A program made the position numbers and the translations under genes. Below, in pieces: positions 1 through 8,282 of a DNA stretch of 34,510 nucleotides (positions are counted from its first letter, which is position 1; each line of letters opens with the position of its first letter). The notes under the pieces are model-generated. The model ran no database searches and was not told the origin of the DNA. It was given only the letters and a program-made list of their open reading frames with translations. Where the stretch lies: the NCBI GenBank assembly GCA_020025095.1, contig JAHHSS010000003.1, positions 1 through 34,510 of the forward strand. The letters run 5' to 3'. The DNA comes from Peptostreptococcus sp. Lineage in GTDB: Bacteria > Bacillota > Clostridia > Peptostreptococcales > Peptostreptococcaceae.

Positions 1-30
1 CTAATCGGCAGTGTAGCCATAGAAGGCTAA
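1..30 (+). CDS. Possible 3' end of an upstream gene
   Basis: Frame 1 is open from the window edge to a TAA at 28-30 and would encode the last nine residues (LIGSVAIEG) of a protein starting outside the window. It would run convergently towards the LysR gene. Nine codons are too few to identify a family or to prove coding, and no clear terminator follows it. Confidence 0.2.
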   Translation, partial: LIGSVAIEG

Positions 31-125
31 TTTACAGAAAAAATTCTATACACTCTTATATTTAATAAATTCTTTTTAATAAAAATGATAAGGGGTACCT
101 AAAAAGTTACTATAATTAGAATAAA

Positions 126-1052
126 TTATGAAGAAAATATTTGTAAATCAATGTCAAGGTCATAATAATCTTTTAAATATTCTATGAATTTCTTTTCTGT
201 TGGCGTAAATACTTTCTTTTTTGAGAATATAAAATAGAAGTTTCTATCAAAAGGATGATTTTTAATTCTATACTCCTTTAATTCTCCCTTATCTATCAGA
301 TATCTTGCAGAAATATCTGATACAAAAGAGCATCCTAATCCATTTCTAACCATTTCAATAATAGCATTATTTGATTCTACATAAGCTCTTATTTTTAATG
401 AAGATGGAGGAACTGAACTGGCATTTAATTTTTTTATTATTACGTTTCTAGTCCCAGAACCTTCCTTTCTCATTATAAAGGTCAAGTCTCTTAATTTTTC
501 GATATCTATATATCCATTATCATTTTCAATTTCAAAATCAGGCGGGCATATCAATACAAGTTCATCATTAATTAAATCATAATAATCAATATGTGGATGT
601 TTTTGCTTTGAACCGACTATACCAAAAGTAGCCCTTTCACTTAAAATCTCGGGTATTACGAGATTAGAATTACAATGATTGATAGTAAATGTTATGTTGG
701 GGTATTTGCTGCAAAATTTATTTAAAAAGCCAGGGAAAAGGTGTGCCTCTGGCACAGAACTACACACAATACTTATACTTCCTTCAATTTTGCCTGAATA
801 TTCCTTTATATCATAGACTGCCTTTTTACAATCATTAAGTATTACAATAGCGTGATTGTAGAGAATATGTCCAGAATCAGTAAGAGTAATAGTTTTATTA
901 TTCCTATTTAATAAAACAGTTTGCATTTCGTTTTCTAAATTTTGAATATGAGAACTAACAGTCGGTTGTGTTAAAAAAAGTTCTCTTGCGGCTTTAGAGA
1001 AACTTTTGTGCTTTGCAACTGCAACAAAAACTTCAAGTTGTTTGATGTCCAT
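126..1052 (-). CDS. LysR-family transcriptional regulator
   Basis: A 308-residue protein of normal LysR length. Residues 1-60 form the LysR winged helix-turn-helix; the recognition part reads KAARELFLTQPTVSSHIQNLE. Residues from about 90 form the periplasmic-binding-protein-like effector domain, with the usual EXXXNGLGCSFVSD-like region near residue 240. The ATG is preceded by a strong GGAGGTGAAT ribosome binding site. The N-terminus (MDIKQLEVFVAVAKHKSFSKAA) resembles, from memory, the clostridial LysR proteins annotated as selenium-metabolism-associated, but nothing in this window confirms a selenium link and the effector is unknown. The gene stands alone, convergent to whatever lies left of the window and upstream of a tRNA gene on the same strand that has its own terminator. 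LysR proteins usually regulate a divergent neighbour, but here the divergent side holds only the tRNA and then polA, so the target is probably elsewhere or is its own gene. Confidence 0.9.
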   Translation of the reverse strand: MDIKQLEVFVAVAKHKSFSKAARELFLTQPTVSSHIQNLENEMQTVLLNRNNKTITLTDSGHILYNHAIVILNDCKKAVYDIKEYSGKIEGSISIVCSSVPEAHLFPGFLNKFCSKYPNITFTINHCNSNLVIPEILSERATFGIVGSKQKHPHIDYYDLINDELVLICPPDFEIENDNGYIDIEKLRDLTFIMRKEGSGTRNVIIKKLNASSVPPSSLKIRAYVESNNAIIEMVRNGLGCSFVSDISARYLIDKGELKEYRIKNHPFDRNFYFIFSKKKVFTPTEKKFIEYLKDYYDLDIDLQIFSS

Positions 1053-1086
1053 TAATTCACCTCCATAAAAATAAAATTACAATACT

Positions 1087-1092
1087 ATTATA
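1087..1092 (-). promoter_or_regulatory. Candidate -10 element of the LysR gene
   Basis: On the minus strand this reads TATAAT, about 35 nt upstream of the LysR start codon. No good -35 is visible at 17 nt, so the call rests on the -10 alone. The rest of the gap between the LysR gene and the tRNA terminator is AT-rich with no other clear element. Confidence 0.35.
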
Positions 1093-1257
1093 CTATATAT
1101 TTATAGATAAATAAAATGTATATTATAGAATAGGACTATATTTGAAATTAATAAATAATAGCAAACATAATGTTATAAAATTTAATAGTATACAATATAA
1201 AACTAATTCAACAAAAAAATAACAAATACTATTAAAAAAATTCTCACTATAAAAGTG

Positions 1258-1292
1258 TAAAATAAAAGCCATAAAGAGTATATCTTTATGGC
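1258..1292 (-). terminator. Terminator of the tRNA-Leu gene
   Basis: A perfect 10-bp stem (arms 1268-1277 and 1283-1292, 5-nt loop) lies 9 nt beyond the tRNA 3' end. On the minus strand it is followed by TTTTATTTT. This is a canonical intrinsic terminator for the minus-strand tRNA transcript. Confidence 0.85.
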
Positions 1293-1301
1293 ATGCTATA
1301 G

Positions 1302-1385
1302 TGCCGCTGGCCGGGGTCGAACCGGCACGATATTGCTACCGCAGGATTTTGAGTCCTGTGCGTCTGCCAATTCCGCCACAGCGGC
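1302..1385 (-). tRNA. tRNA-Leu (anticodon CAA)
   Basis: The minus strand folds as an 84-nt class II tRNA. The acceptor arm is GCCGCTG/CAGCGGC with discriminator A. The anticodon stem CAGGA/TCCTG holds the loop CTCAAAA, so the anticodon is CAA and it reads UUG. There is a variable arm (GCGGTAGCAATATCGT region) and a T-arm with GGTTCGACCCC, and the D-arm contains AATTGGCAGACGC, typical of tRNA-Leu. CCA is not encoded. It is flanked by its own promoter and terminator and so is a single-tRNA transcription unit. Confidence 0.96.
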
Positions 1386-1452
1386 GCACAAATTGTATGT
1401 TTATAAAAACAAGAAATGCTTAAAAAACAAATCGTTATTAAGTACATGTAAT

Positions 1453-1481
1453 ATATTAGCATAATAATATAAAAAAAACAA
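1453..1481 (-). promoter_or_regulatory. Promoter of tRNA-Leu
   Basis: On the minus strand TTGTTT (1476-1481) and TAATAT (1453-1458) are separated by 17 nt, about 68 nt upstream of the mature tRNA 5' end. The 1386-1716 gap is a divergent promoter region holding this site and the polA promoter; I see no gene in it. Confidence 0.45.
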
Positions 1482-1525
1482 GTATATTATAAAAAATAAT
1501 AAAAAAATTTATGAACTAAATTTTG

Positions 1526-1534
1526 TGGTATAAT
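1526..1534 (+). promoter_or_regulatory. Extended -10 promoter for polA
   Basis: TGG followed by TATAAT is an extended -10 element. The -35 position is AT-rich and weak, as is normal for extended -10 promoters. The leader to the polA ATG would be about 175 nt, with no obvious structure seen in it. Confidence 0.5.
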
Positions 1535-1716
1535 TTATATGGCAACAATTAATTGAAAATACCTTGAAATAGTAAGAAATTATATTTTTGTAGATTAGGG
1601 TAATTATAGCTTAGATTAATTTTCCATACTTTTAAACTATAAAAAGCTAGAGGGATTTTATGTATGAGAATATATAAATGTTGATAATATAATAATTAAT
1701 AGGAAATGAGGATAAT

Positions 1717-4362
1717 ATGACAGAGAAGAAAACTTTATTACTAATAGATGGAAATTCCATCATTAACAGGGCATTTTTTGCATTACCACCTATGGATAAT
1801 GGAGAGGGATTACATACAAATGCTATTTATGGATTTTTAACAATGATGTTTAAAATGATTAATGAGTGCAGGCCTACGCATATGTCTGTAGCTTTTGATT
1901 TAAAAGCACCTACTTTTAGACATAAGTCTTATTCAGAGTATAAGGCGGGAAGAAAAAAAACTGCTCCTGAGTTATCTCAGCAATTTGAGCCATTAAAGAA
2001 TCTACTTGATAAAATGAATATTGATAGGAAAGAAATTGAAGGATATGAAGCAGATGATATCCTGGGAACTATTTCTTTAGCTGCAGAAAAATCTGGATAT
2101 AAAGTATATATAGTAACAGGAGATAGAGATGCAATTCAGTTGGCATCTGATAAAACTACTGTTTTAATTACTAAAAAAGGAATTACAGATGTAGAAGCAT
2201 ATGATACAGAGGGGGTAATAGAAAGATATGGATTGACTCCTTCTCAATTTATAGATTTAAAGGGGTTAATGGGAGATAAGTCTGATAATATTCCAGGTGT
2301 AGCTGGTATTGGAGAAAAAACTGGTATTAAGCTTCTTACAGAATTTAAAAGTATAGAGGGCGTTATTGATAATATTGATAAGTTAAAAGGTGCTCAAAAG
2401 AAAAAAATAGAAGAAAATAAAGATGCTGCAATAATGAGTAAGGAGCTTGCTACTATAGTTAGAGATGTTCCTCTTGAGTATAAACTTGAAGATATGGTTT
2501 TTGGAGATTTTGAAATAGCAGGAGTAATAGAAGAATTTAAAAATTTAAAATTCAATAGTCTTATATCAAGAGTTAGTGAACTTTCAAATGAAGAAGTAGA
2601 AGATGTTCAAATTGAAATAGAAAAATTAGAAGATGTTAAAAAATTTGTTGATAAAGCAAGAGAAAAAGCTAGTGTTTTTATAAAAATTTTTACAAGAGAA
2701 GGAAATATTCTAGAAGAAAATATATATAGAACTTATCTTGCTTTAGAGCCTGAAAAAATGTATTTTATCGAAGGTGAAAAAATAAAAGAATTAAAAGAGT
2801 TATTGGAAGATAATAATGTAGAAAAAATAGGATATGAATTGAAGCAGGATTATTTAGCTCTTAGACCATATGGAATAGAGCTTAATAACATATCTTTTGA
2901 TATTTCGATAGCAGAATATATTATAGATTCTAAAAGTTCTACATCATATGAATTTGATATTATAGCCAATAAATATCTTTATAGAAAAGTAACTTCTAAG
3001 GAAGAACTTTTAGGAAAAGGCGCCAAGGCGATAGACTATCCAGAGGTAGATTCTAGTAAGTTAGATAACTATGCAGCTGGAATAATGAGTACGGTATTTG
3101 GCGTGATAAATAAAATGAAAAAAATAATAAAAGAGGATGACATGGAAATGTTGTTCTATGATGTAGAGATGCCTCTTATAGAAGTTCTAGGTGATATGGA
3201 ATATTTAGGAATATACACTGATGAAAAAATAATCGATGATTTAGGTAGAGAATTTGATGAAATTATACTTTCCACTGAGAAAAAAATATTTGAATACGCT
3301 GGTGAAGAGTTTAATATTAATTCTCCAAAGCAACTAGGTGTTATATTGTTTGAAAAATTAGAGCTTCCAATAATTAAAAAGACAAAAACTGGTTATTCAA
3401 CTAATGCAGAAGTTTTAGAAAAATTGAGTGATAAGCATCCTATAATTGATTTGATAGGTGAGTATAGAAGTGTTGTTAAATTAAAATCTACATATATTGA
3501 AGGGATAAAGTCCTTAGTAAATCCAATAGATGGAAGAATACATTCTTCATTTAATCAAACAGTTACAACAACAGGAAGAATATCATCAACAGATCCTAAT
3601 ATGCAGAATATACCAGTTAGAACAGAAATGGGAAGAAAAATTAGAAAAATATTTATAGCAGAGCCCGGAAGAAAATTCTTAGATGCCGATTACTCTCAGG
3701 TTGAACTTAGAGTTTTAGCTCACATGAGTGGCGACGAGCATATGATAGAGGCTTTTAGAAGCGGAGAGGATATACATAGAAAGACAGCCTCACAGGTGTT
3801 CGGAGTAGATTTTGATGATGTTAGTTCAGAGTTAAGAAGTGCGGCAAAAGCTGTTAATTTTGGTATTATATATGGGAAAAGTGATTTTGGCCTTGCTAAG
3901 GACTTAGGAATATCACAAAAAAAGGCTAAAGATTATATTGAGAGTTATTTTGCAAAATATGGAAGTATAAAAGGCTTTATGGACTATATTGTATCGTCTG
4001 CTGAAGAAACAGGATATTCTAAAACGATGTTTAATAGAAGAAGATATATACCAGAAATAAAATCAAGTAATTTTATGGACAAAAATAGAGGAAAAAGAGC
4101 AGCTATGAATGCACCAATACAAGGAAGCGCTGCTGATATCATCAAAATAGCTATGGTGAATGTATATAATAGATTGAAAGAGGAAGAATTGACTTCAAAG
4201 TTGATACTTCAAGTTCACGATGAGTTGATAGTGGAAGCTGTTGATGGAGAAATAGATAAAGTAAAAGAGCTTCTTAGAAGTGAAATGGAAAATGCTGTTA
4301 ATTTGAAAGTAAACCTTGATGTTGATTTAAACATAGGTGATTCCTGGTATGAAACGAAATAA
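1717..4362 (+). CDS. polA: DNA polymerase I
   Basis: An 881-residue family A DNA polymerase that fills repair gaps and removes Okazaki primers. Residues 1 to about 290 form the 5' nuclease domain, with GDRDAIQLA and a helix-hairpin-helix region (GDKSDNIPGVAGIGEKT). Residues of about 300-480 are the 3'-5' exonuclease-like domain. Its first catalytic DXE motif is not present where expected (FIKIFTREGN), so proofreading is probably absent, as in many Firmicutes. The polymerase domain follows, with motif A DYSQVELR (Asp658), the O-helix RSAAKAVNFGIIYG, and motif C QVHDELIVE (Asp835). The ATG has GAGGATAAT upstream. It appears to be transcribed alone, because coaE has its own strong promoter in the 133-nt gap that follows. 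Length and motifs are complete. Confidence 0.98.
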   Translation: MTEKKTLLLIDGNSIINRAFFALPPMDNGEGLHTNAIYGFLTMMFKMINECRPTHMSVAFDLKAPTFRHKSYSEYKAGRKKTAPELSQQFEPLKNLLDKMNIDRKEIEGYEADDILGTISLAAEKSGYKVYIVTGDRDAIQLASDKTTVLITKKGITDVEAYDTEGVIERYGLTPSQFIDLKGLMGDKSDNIPGVAGIGEKTGIKLLTEFKSIEGVIDNIDKLKGAQKKKIEENKDAAIMSKELATIVRDVPLEYKLEDMVFGDFEIAGVIEEFKNLKFNSLISRVSELSNEEVEDVQIEIEKLEDVKKFVDKAREKASVFIKIFTREGNILEENIYRTYLALEPEKMYFIEGEKIKELKELLEDNNVEKIGYELKQDYLALRPYGIELNNISFDISIAEYIIDSKSSTSYEFDIIANKYLYRKVTSKEELLGKGAKAIDYPEVDSSKLDNYAAGIMSTVFGVINKMKKIIKEDDMEMLFYDVEMPLIEVLGDMEYLGIYTDEKIIDDLGREFDEIILSTEKKIFEYAGEEFNINSPKQLGVILFEKLELPIIKKTKTGYSTNAEVLEKLSDKHPIIDLIGEYRSVVKLKSTYIEGIKSLVNPIDGRIHSSFNQTVTTTGRISSTDPNMQNIPVRTEMGRKIRKIFIAEPGRKFLDADYSQVELRVLAHMSGDEHMIEAFRSGEDIHRKTASQVFGVDFDDVSSELRSAAKAVNFGIIYGKSDFGLAKDLGISQKKAKDYIESYFAKYGSIKGFMDYIVSSAEETGYSKTMFNRRRYIPEIKSSNFMDKNRGKRAAMNAPIQGSAADIIKIAMVNVYNRLKEEELTSKLILQVHDELIVEAVDGEIDKVKELLRSEMENAVNLKVNLDVDLNIGDSWYETK

Positions 4363-4436
4363 AAAGTATTTTAGTTGTAGACCAAATAATAATTTTTAGA
4401 TTAGCAATCTAGTATGAAAGTATTTCAAAAAAATAT

Positions 4437-4465
4437 TTGACATAAATTGATTATTATCATATATT
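4437..4465 (+). promoter_or_regulatory. Promoter for coaE operon
   Basis: TTGACA (4437-4442), a 17-nt spacer and TATATT (4460-4465) make a near-consensus sigma-A promoter about 30 nt upstream of the coaE ATG. The implied leader is short, about 23 nt. Confidence 0.7.
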
Positions 4466-4495
4466 AGATAGAAAATAAATAGGCGAGGATTATAA

Positions 4496-5101
4496 ATGCT
4501 TAAAATAGGTTTAACAGGAAATATAGGATGCGGTAAAAGTAGTGTTTCTAAAGAATTAAAAAAATATGGTATTCATATTATAGATGCAGATATTATTTCA
4601 AGGGAAATATATGAATATCAAGATATGTTAGCGAAAATAAAAAAAAATTTCCCGAGTGCTGTAAAAAATGACAAGGTAGATAGAAAAGAATTAGGGAATA
4701 TAGTTTTTTCTGATAATAGTAAGTTAACACTGCTAAATAGACTAACGCATAAAAAAATAAGAGAAATAGTAGATAAAAGATTGAAAAAATGTGAAAAAGA
4801 AAAGTTGGTTGCCTTAGTAGATGCAGCACTTCTTTATGAAGCCAATTTTGATATTATGGTAGATAAAGTGGTTCTAGTATACTGCGAAGAAAAAGAACAG
4901 TTGAAAAGAGTTGTTTTGAGAGATAACATATCTGAGGAGGAGGCAATAAAAAGAATAAATAGTCAGATGAGTCAAAGGGATAAATTAGAAAAGGCAGATT
5001 ATGTAATAGATAATTCTGCAGGTTTTGAGGAATTAGATAAGCATATTGAAAATTTAGTTAAAGAGATAGAAAAATGGAAAGATGAGTACGGGGGATTTTA
5101 G
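4496..5101 (+). CDS. coaE: Dephospho-CoA kinase
   Basis: A 201-residue cytoplasmic P-loop kinase that phosphorylates the 3'-hydroxyl of dephospho-CoA, the last step of coenzyme A synthesis. The Walker A motif GNIGCGKSS is at residues 8-16, followed by the family signature IDAD (residues 29-32) and later RDNISEEEAIKRINSQM, typical of the CoaE lid and helical region. Length is normal. The start has GGCGAGGAT upstream and lies about 30 nt after a strong promoter. The stop overlaps the ribosome binding site of the following lytic transglycosylase, so the two are translationally close and almost certainly co-transcribed. The polA-coaE order is common in Firmicutes. Confidence 0.97.
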   Translation: MLKIGLTGNIGCGKSSVSKELKKYGIHIIDADIISREIYEYQDMLAKIKKNFPSAVKNDKVDRKELGNIVFSDNSKLTLLNRLTHKKIREIVDKRLKKCEKEKLVALVDAALLYEANFDIMVDKVVLVYCEEKEQLKRVVLRDNISEEEAIKRINSQMSQRDKLEKADYVIDNSAGFEELDKHIENLVKEIEKWKDEYGGF

Positions 5102-5102
5102 T

Positions 5103-5657
5103 TTGAAAGGTACATTTAAAAAAGTTTTACTGATATCTATTATGCTATTGACCGTTGTGCTATGTATAAACTATAACCAAATTGAAAAAATATTTTACCC
5201 AACAGAGTATTCAGAGTATGTAGAAAAGTATTCAAAAGAATACAAGGTTGACAAGTATCTTATTTATAGTATTATAAAGACAGAAAGTAAATTTAATCCT
5301 GATGCGGTGTCATCAAAAGGGGCTTCTGGTTTGATGCAGATTACAGAACAGACTGCTTTATGGGCTTCTAGAGAGTTAGATATAAAAAATGTAAATATGC
5401 GAGATCCAGAAACTAATATTAGAATGGGGACATGGTATCTTCATAGGTTGAATAAAGAATTTAAAGGTGATTTGAATTTGATGATTTCTGCATACAATGG
5501 AGGTTCAGGAAATGTTAGGAAGTGGTTAAAATCTTCTGAATACAGTAGTGATGGTAAGTCTTTAACCCAAATACCATTCAAAGAAACATCTCAATATACA
5601 GAAAAAGTTTTAAAAAATTATAGAAAGTATAAAGAGATATATGTATATTATAAATAG
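5103..5657 (+). CDS. Membrane-anchored lytic transglycosylase (SLT domain)
   Basis: I place the start at TTG 5103, giving 184 residues, because GGGGGAT (5090-5096) sits 6 nt upstream. An in-frame ATG at 5082 lies inside coaE with no good binding site. The N-terminus has one hydrophobic segment (VLLISIMLLTVVLCI, about residues 8-22) that should anchor it outside the membrane. The rest is a single SLT domain of the Slt70 family: IIKTESKFNPDAVS with catalytic Glu61, GLMQI, and AYNGGSGNVRKWL. Such enzymes cleave the MurNAc-GlcNAc bond with formation of 1,6-anhydroMurNAc. The protein is minimal, with no LysM or SH3 wall-binding domain. It is co-transcribed with coaE, and this arrangement recurs in Peptostreptococcaceae to my memory, although the functional connection is not obvious. 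Confidence 0.92.
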   Translation: MKGTFKKVLLISIMLLTVVLCINYNQIEKIFYPTEYSEYVEKYSKEYKVDKYLIYSIIKTESKFNPDAVSSKGASGLMQITEQTALWASRELDIKNVNMRDPETNIRMGTWYLHRLNKEFKGDLNLMISAYNGGSGNVRKWLKSSEYSSDGKSLTQIPFKETSQYTEKVLKNYRKYKEIYVYYK

Positions 5658-5705
5658 TTTGGTATTTAGATTAATAATAAAATTTATATTTAAAGGAGTA
5701 GTGTC

Positions 5706-5924
5706 ATGAAAAAGAGATTAATTATAGAAGGAATGCATTGTGAAAATTGTGTAAAAGGATTAAATGCGGTTCTAAGTGAAGATATAGAAGGAACTGAAGT
5801 AATTGAAATCAATCTTGAAGGTGGATATGCTGACCTTGATCTTGAAGAAAATGTTAGTGACAAGGCTTTAAAGGATGCAGTAGAAGAGTTAGGGTTCGAA
5901 TTGAAAGAAATAAAAAATATATAG
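5706..5924 (+). CDS. Small HMA-domain metal-binding protein (CopZ-like)
   Basis: A 72-residue protein that is a single heavy-metal-associated domain. The metal-binding loop GMHCENC is at residues 9-15, with the usual beta-alpha-beta spacing up to LGFELKEI near the end. Proteins of this kind carry Cu(I) to P-type ATPases, but no copA, csoR or other metal gene is present in the window, so the metal and partner are unknown. The start ATG has AAAGGAG nearby. It follows the lytic transglycosylase by 48 nt with no terminator between them and is closed by a good terminator, so it is probably the last gene of the coaE unit. Confidence 0.88.
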   Translation: MKKRLIIEGMHCENCVKGLNAVLSEDIEGTEVIEINLEGGYADLDLEENVSDKALKDAVEELGFELKEIKNI

Positions 5925-5941
5925 CATGATTTTAAGAAGGA

Positions 5942-5966
5942 GGCAGGTTAATACCTGTCTTTTTTT
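5942..5966 (+). terminator. Terminator after the HMA gene
   Basis: A 7-bp stem GGCAGGT/ACCTGTC with a 4-nt loop is followed by a run of T. It closes the coaE-transglycosylase-HMA unit. Confidence 0.88.
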
Positions 5967-6320
5967 ATTAATAAATTTAAAGAAAGTTTTTTAAATGTCA
6001 TTCGAGCCCTCATTTTAAAAAATATTTACAGAATAAAGTAGTTATTGTTAAATACTGCTGTTCAATAAAATATCACATTATATAATTTTATTATGGTTAT
6101 GATTTTTTATTGCAATCAACATTAAATACTAGATAGCCAATAAAAAATATGAGGACAAAGTTGGATAAGAAATAAATCATAAAAAGGTAGGGCGGAATGA
6201 AAAGGTTCAAAGAAATAAGAATAGAAAATAGTTTTAAATTATAACATAAAAAATTAAAAGTATGATAATGAAAAATGAAAAAATAAAAATGTACACTCGA
6301 AATAGAGATATACAGAACAA
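5967..6320 (+). other. Non-coding stretch before the NlpC/P60 gene
   Basis: This AT-rich stretch has no open reading frame of useful length. The only small frame with a purine-rich upstream sequence is a 15-codon one at 6197-6244. I see no RNA gene. The functional upstream elements of the hydrolase lie further right (6321-6590). Confidence 0.5.
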
Positions 6321-6393
6321 GTTACGAAAAAGTAACAAAAAACAAGCTTTCTAAAATCGGAATAGTTACAAAAAAATGACGAAAAGTAACGAG
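6321..6393 (+). promoter_or_regulatory. WalR-box-like repeats upstream of the NlpC/P60 hydrolase
   Basis: GTTACG-AAAAA-GTAACA occupies 6321-6337, two DTWACR-type hexamers 5 nt apart. Read on the other strand this is TGTTAC-N5-CGTAAC, one base off the Bacillus WalR consensus TGTWAH-N5-TGTWAH. A second cluster has GTTACA (6365-6370), ATGACG (6376-6381) and GTAACG (6386-6391), i.e. hexamers about 11 and 21 nt apart, one to two helical turns. WalR (YycF) is known to activate NlpC/P60 endopeptidase genes in Bacillus. The link here is inference; the regulator is not in the window. Confidence 0.4.
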
Positions 6394-6429
6394 ATTTATA
6401 GTAAAAATGACATTTTTTCAAAAAAAAGC

Positions 6430-6459
6430 TTTACAAACTGTAATAATATGATGTATTAT
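6430..6459 (+). promoter_or_regulatory. Promoter of the NlpC/P60 hydrolase gene
   Basis: TTTACA (6430-6435), an 18-nt spacer and TATTAT (6454-6459) form a plausible sigma-A promoter. TGTAAT/TGTATT/TGTAAT hexamers start at 6439, 6452 and 6465, an exact 13-nt period across it. The leader to the ATG at 6591 is about 125 nt and contains further GTAAC/TAACGAG copies (6521, 6571). Confidence 0.5.
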
Positions 6460-6590
6460 AAGAATGTAATTAAAATTTCTCTAAAGGAATTTTAAAATTT
6501 GGAAAGAAAATTTAAAAATAGTAACAAAAGTTAGCGACAATTAACAGTCGGGATATATAGAAATAGAAAATAACGAGAGGTGAGAATTAG

Positions 6591-8075
6591 ATGAAAAAAG
6601 CAATGACAGTATTAGGGTTAGGTGCAGCAGCTGTAGCAATATCTGTTTCTAACGCCAGTGCGATGGAACAAGCTCAGACAACAACAGATATAAACCTAAG
6701 ACAAGATCCAAGCGCAACTTCAAATAAGGTCTCAGAATTAAAGGCTGGAGCAAATCTTCAGGTAAAAGAGACAAAGGACGGATGGACTAAAGTTCAGACT
6801 GAAGATGGACAAAACGGATGGGTAAGTGGATACTATGTATCTGATGCAGATTCAGCTAGTAAGGAAGACGCCCAGAATAGTAATGTTAATTCACAGCCTG
6901 AAGTGAACCAGAATGCTCAGACAGAAAATGTAGCTGATCCAGCTAGTAAAGAAGAAAATGCAAATAAAAACAAGGCAGATAAGAATAATGTAAATACAAA
7001 TAAAGCAAATACGGCTACTAATACATCTGCACAGAATAATATATCAAAAGATGAAAATGTAGATGGTAGCAAGTATGTAAAGGAATCAAGTAAAGGTTCT
7101 AAGCAAGCAGAAAAGCCAGCTTCAAATGGTAAGCTTAAGTCAACAGGATCATTAAATGTAAGAGTAGGTCCATCAGTTTCAAATGGTGTATCTTCTGTAA
7201 TATACAAAGGCGAAATTTTCAAGGTTGTTGAAAAAGCTCCAAATGGTTGGGTAAAGGTAGTTCTTAATGATGGTACAACTGGTTGGGCAAATGGTAAGTA
7301 TATAGATTTGACTGATGAAGTTGATAATACTAACATAGCAGATTTCAATAAGAAACCTAACAAGACTTCAGCTAAAGATAATCAAAAGACAGAAGAAACA
7401 GTGTCATCTAAGGATGAAGTAAAGACTAACCATGGAAAGGTAAACAGTTCTGTAGGTCTTAATGTTAGAGCTGGTGCAGGAACTAATACTGCCGTATTGA
7501 AAACTTTAAATAATAATTCAGAAGTTAATATAATAGGGGAAGAAAATGGTTGGTATAAAGTTAAACTGGATGATGGAAGTATAGGATATGTTGGAGCAAA
7601 GTATATTACTAAAACTGATAAAAATTCTCCATCTAATATAAAGGAATCTAGTGAAACAACAAATTCATCTTCAAAGCTTCCTAATCAGGCTTCTACAGAT
7701 GCTTCTAAGAAAATAGTAGATGTAGCACAGTCTTTACTAGGTATTAAGTATTCTTGGGGTGGAACTACAACTGCAGGATTTGACTGCTCTGGTTTTACTC
7801 AGTATGTTTATAAACATGCTCTTGGCATAGATATACCTAGGGTTTCTAGAGATCAGGCTAATGCAGGTACAGCGGTATCAATGAACAATAAAAAGGCTGG
7901 AGATTTGTTGTATTTTGATACAATGGGCTCAGGAAGAACTAGTCATGTAGGTATTTATTTAGGTGATGGTAAGTTTATACATGCAAGTGGTACAGCATCT
8001 AGACCAGAGTGTGTAAAAATATCAAGCTTATCAGAAAGATGGGTAAATTGTCTAGGGGCTAGAAGATTTGCTTAA
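6591..8075 (+). CDS. Secreted SH3b (x3) / NlpC-P60 peptidoglycan hydrolase
   Basis: A 494-residue secreted protein. The signal peptide is MKKAMTVLGLGAAAVAISVS with a likely cleavage after NASA (about residue 24). Three bacterial SH3 domains follow, each with an (L/I)N(V/L)R core: about residues 30-85, 180-245 and 285-345. They are joined by Asn/Lys/Ser/Thr-rich linkers. The C-terminal NlpC/P60 domain (about 375-494) has catalytic Cys399 in FDCSGF, His452 in SHVGIYLG and His464 in FIHASG, the usual Cys-His-His arrangement. Such enzymes cleave the D-Glu-to-diamino-acid bond of peptidoglycan stems. The ATG has AGAGGTGA upstream. Lysine is encoded by both AAG and AAA, with AAG more frequent than in the division genes, suggesting good expression. 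It is monocistronic, bounded by its own promoter and a strong terminator. Confidence 0.95.
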   Translation: MKKAMTVLGLGAAAVAISVSNASAMEQAQTTTDINLRQDPSATSNKVSELKAGANLQVKETKDGWTKVQTEDGQNGWVSGYYVSDADSASKEDAQNSNVNSQPEVNQNAQTENVADPASKEENANKNKADKNNVNTNKANTATNTSAQNNISKDENVDGSKYVKESSKGSKQAEKPASNGKLKSTGSLNVRVGPSVSNGVSSVIYKGEIFKVVEKAPNGWVKVVLNDGTTGWANGKYIDLTDEVDNTNIADFNKKPNKTSAKDNQKTEETVSSKDEVKTNHGKVNSSVGLNVRAGAGTNTAVLKTLNNNSEVNIIGEENGWYKVKLDDGSIGYVGAKYITKTDKNSPSNIKESSETTNSSSKLPNQASTDASKKIVDVAQSLLGIKYSWGGTTTAGFDCSGFTQYVYKHALGIDIPRVSRDQANAGTAVSMNNKKAGDLLYFDTMGSGRTSHVGIYLGDGKFIHASGTASRPECVKISSLSERWVNCLGARRFA

Positions 8076-8094
8076 TTTAATAAGGAATATTAAG

Positions 8095-8126
8095 ATAGCA
8101 TTGCGTATTTCGTGGTGCTATTTTTT
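8095..8126 (+). terminator. Terminator of the NlpC/P60 gene
   Basis: An 11-bp stem (arms 8095-8105 and 8111-8121, including three G-T pairs) with a 5-nt loop is followed by a T run. Confidence 0.9.
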
Positions 8127-8196
8127 ATGTATTCACAGAAACTATAGGATATAGAAATTTTCATTCTATAATAAAATTTAAAGAAAGTAATTGTAG

Positions 8197-8202
8197 TATA
8201 AT
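8197..8202 (+). promoter_or_regulatory. Candidate -10 of the omega-amidase-like gene
   Basis: TATAAT stands about 80 nt upstream of the ATG at 8283. The -35 region is AT-rich and not recognisable, so this is a weak call. Confidence 0.35.
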
Positions 8203-8282
8203 ACATTATTAAATTAATATAAAATTGCAGGCTTAAAAAATCCACTTAAATGTATTAATATTATAGATAGGAGGTGTTTTTT

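Noticed and set aside
4381..4420. Small hairpin TAGATT-AGC-AATCTA after polA as a terminator
   Set aside because: The stem is only 6 bp, AT-rich and not followed by a T run.
6197..6244. 15-codon open frame (MKRFKEIRIENSFKL) with a purine-rich sequence upstream
   Set aside because: It is too short, with no strong binding site and no promoter close by; AT-rich spacer gives such frames by chance.
6472..6500. Hairpin AAAATTTC/GGAATTTT in the NlpC/P60 leader as a riboswitch part
   Set aside because: It is a weak AT stem, and no conserved ydaO (c-di-AMP) or other riboswitch core was recognised around it.
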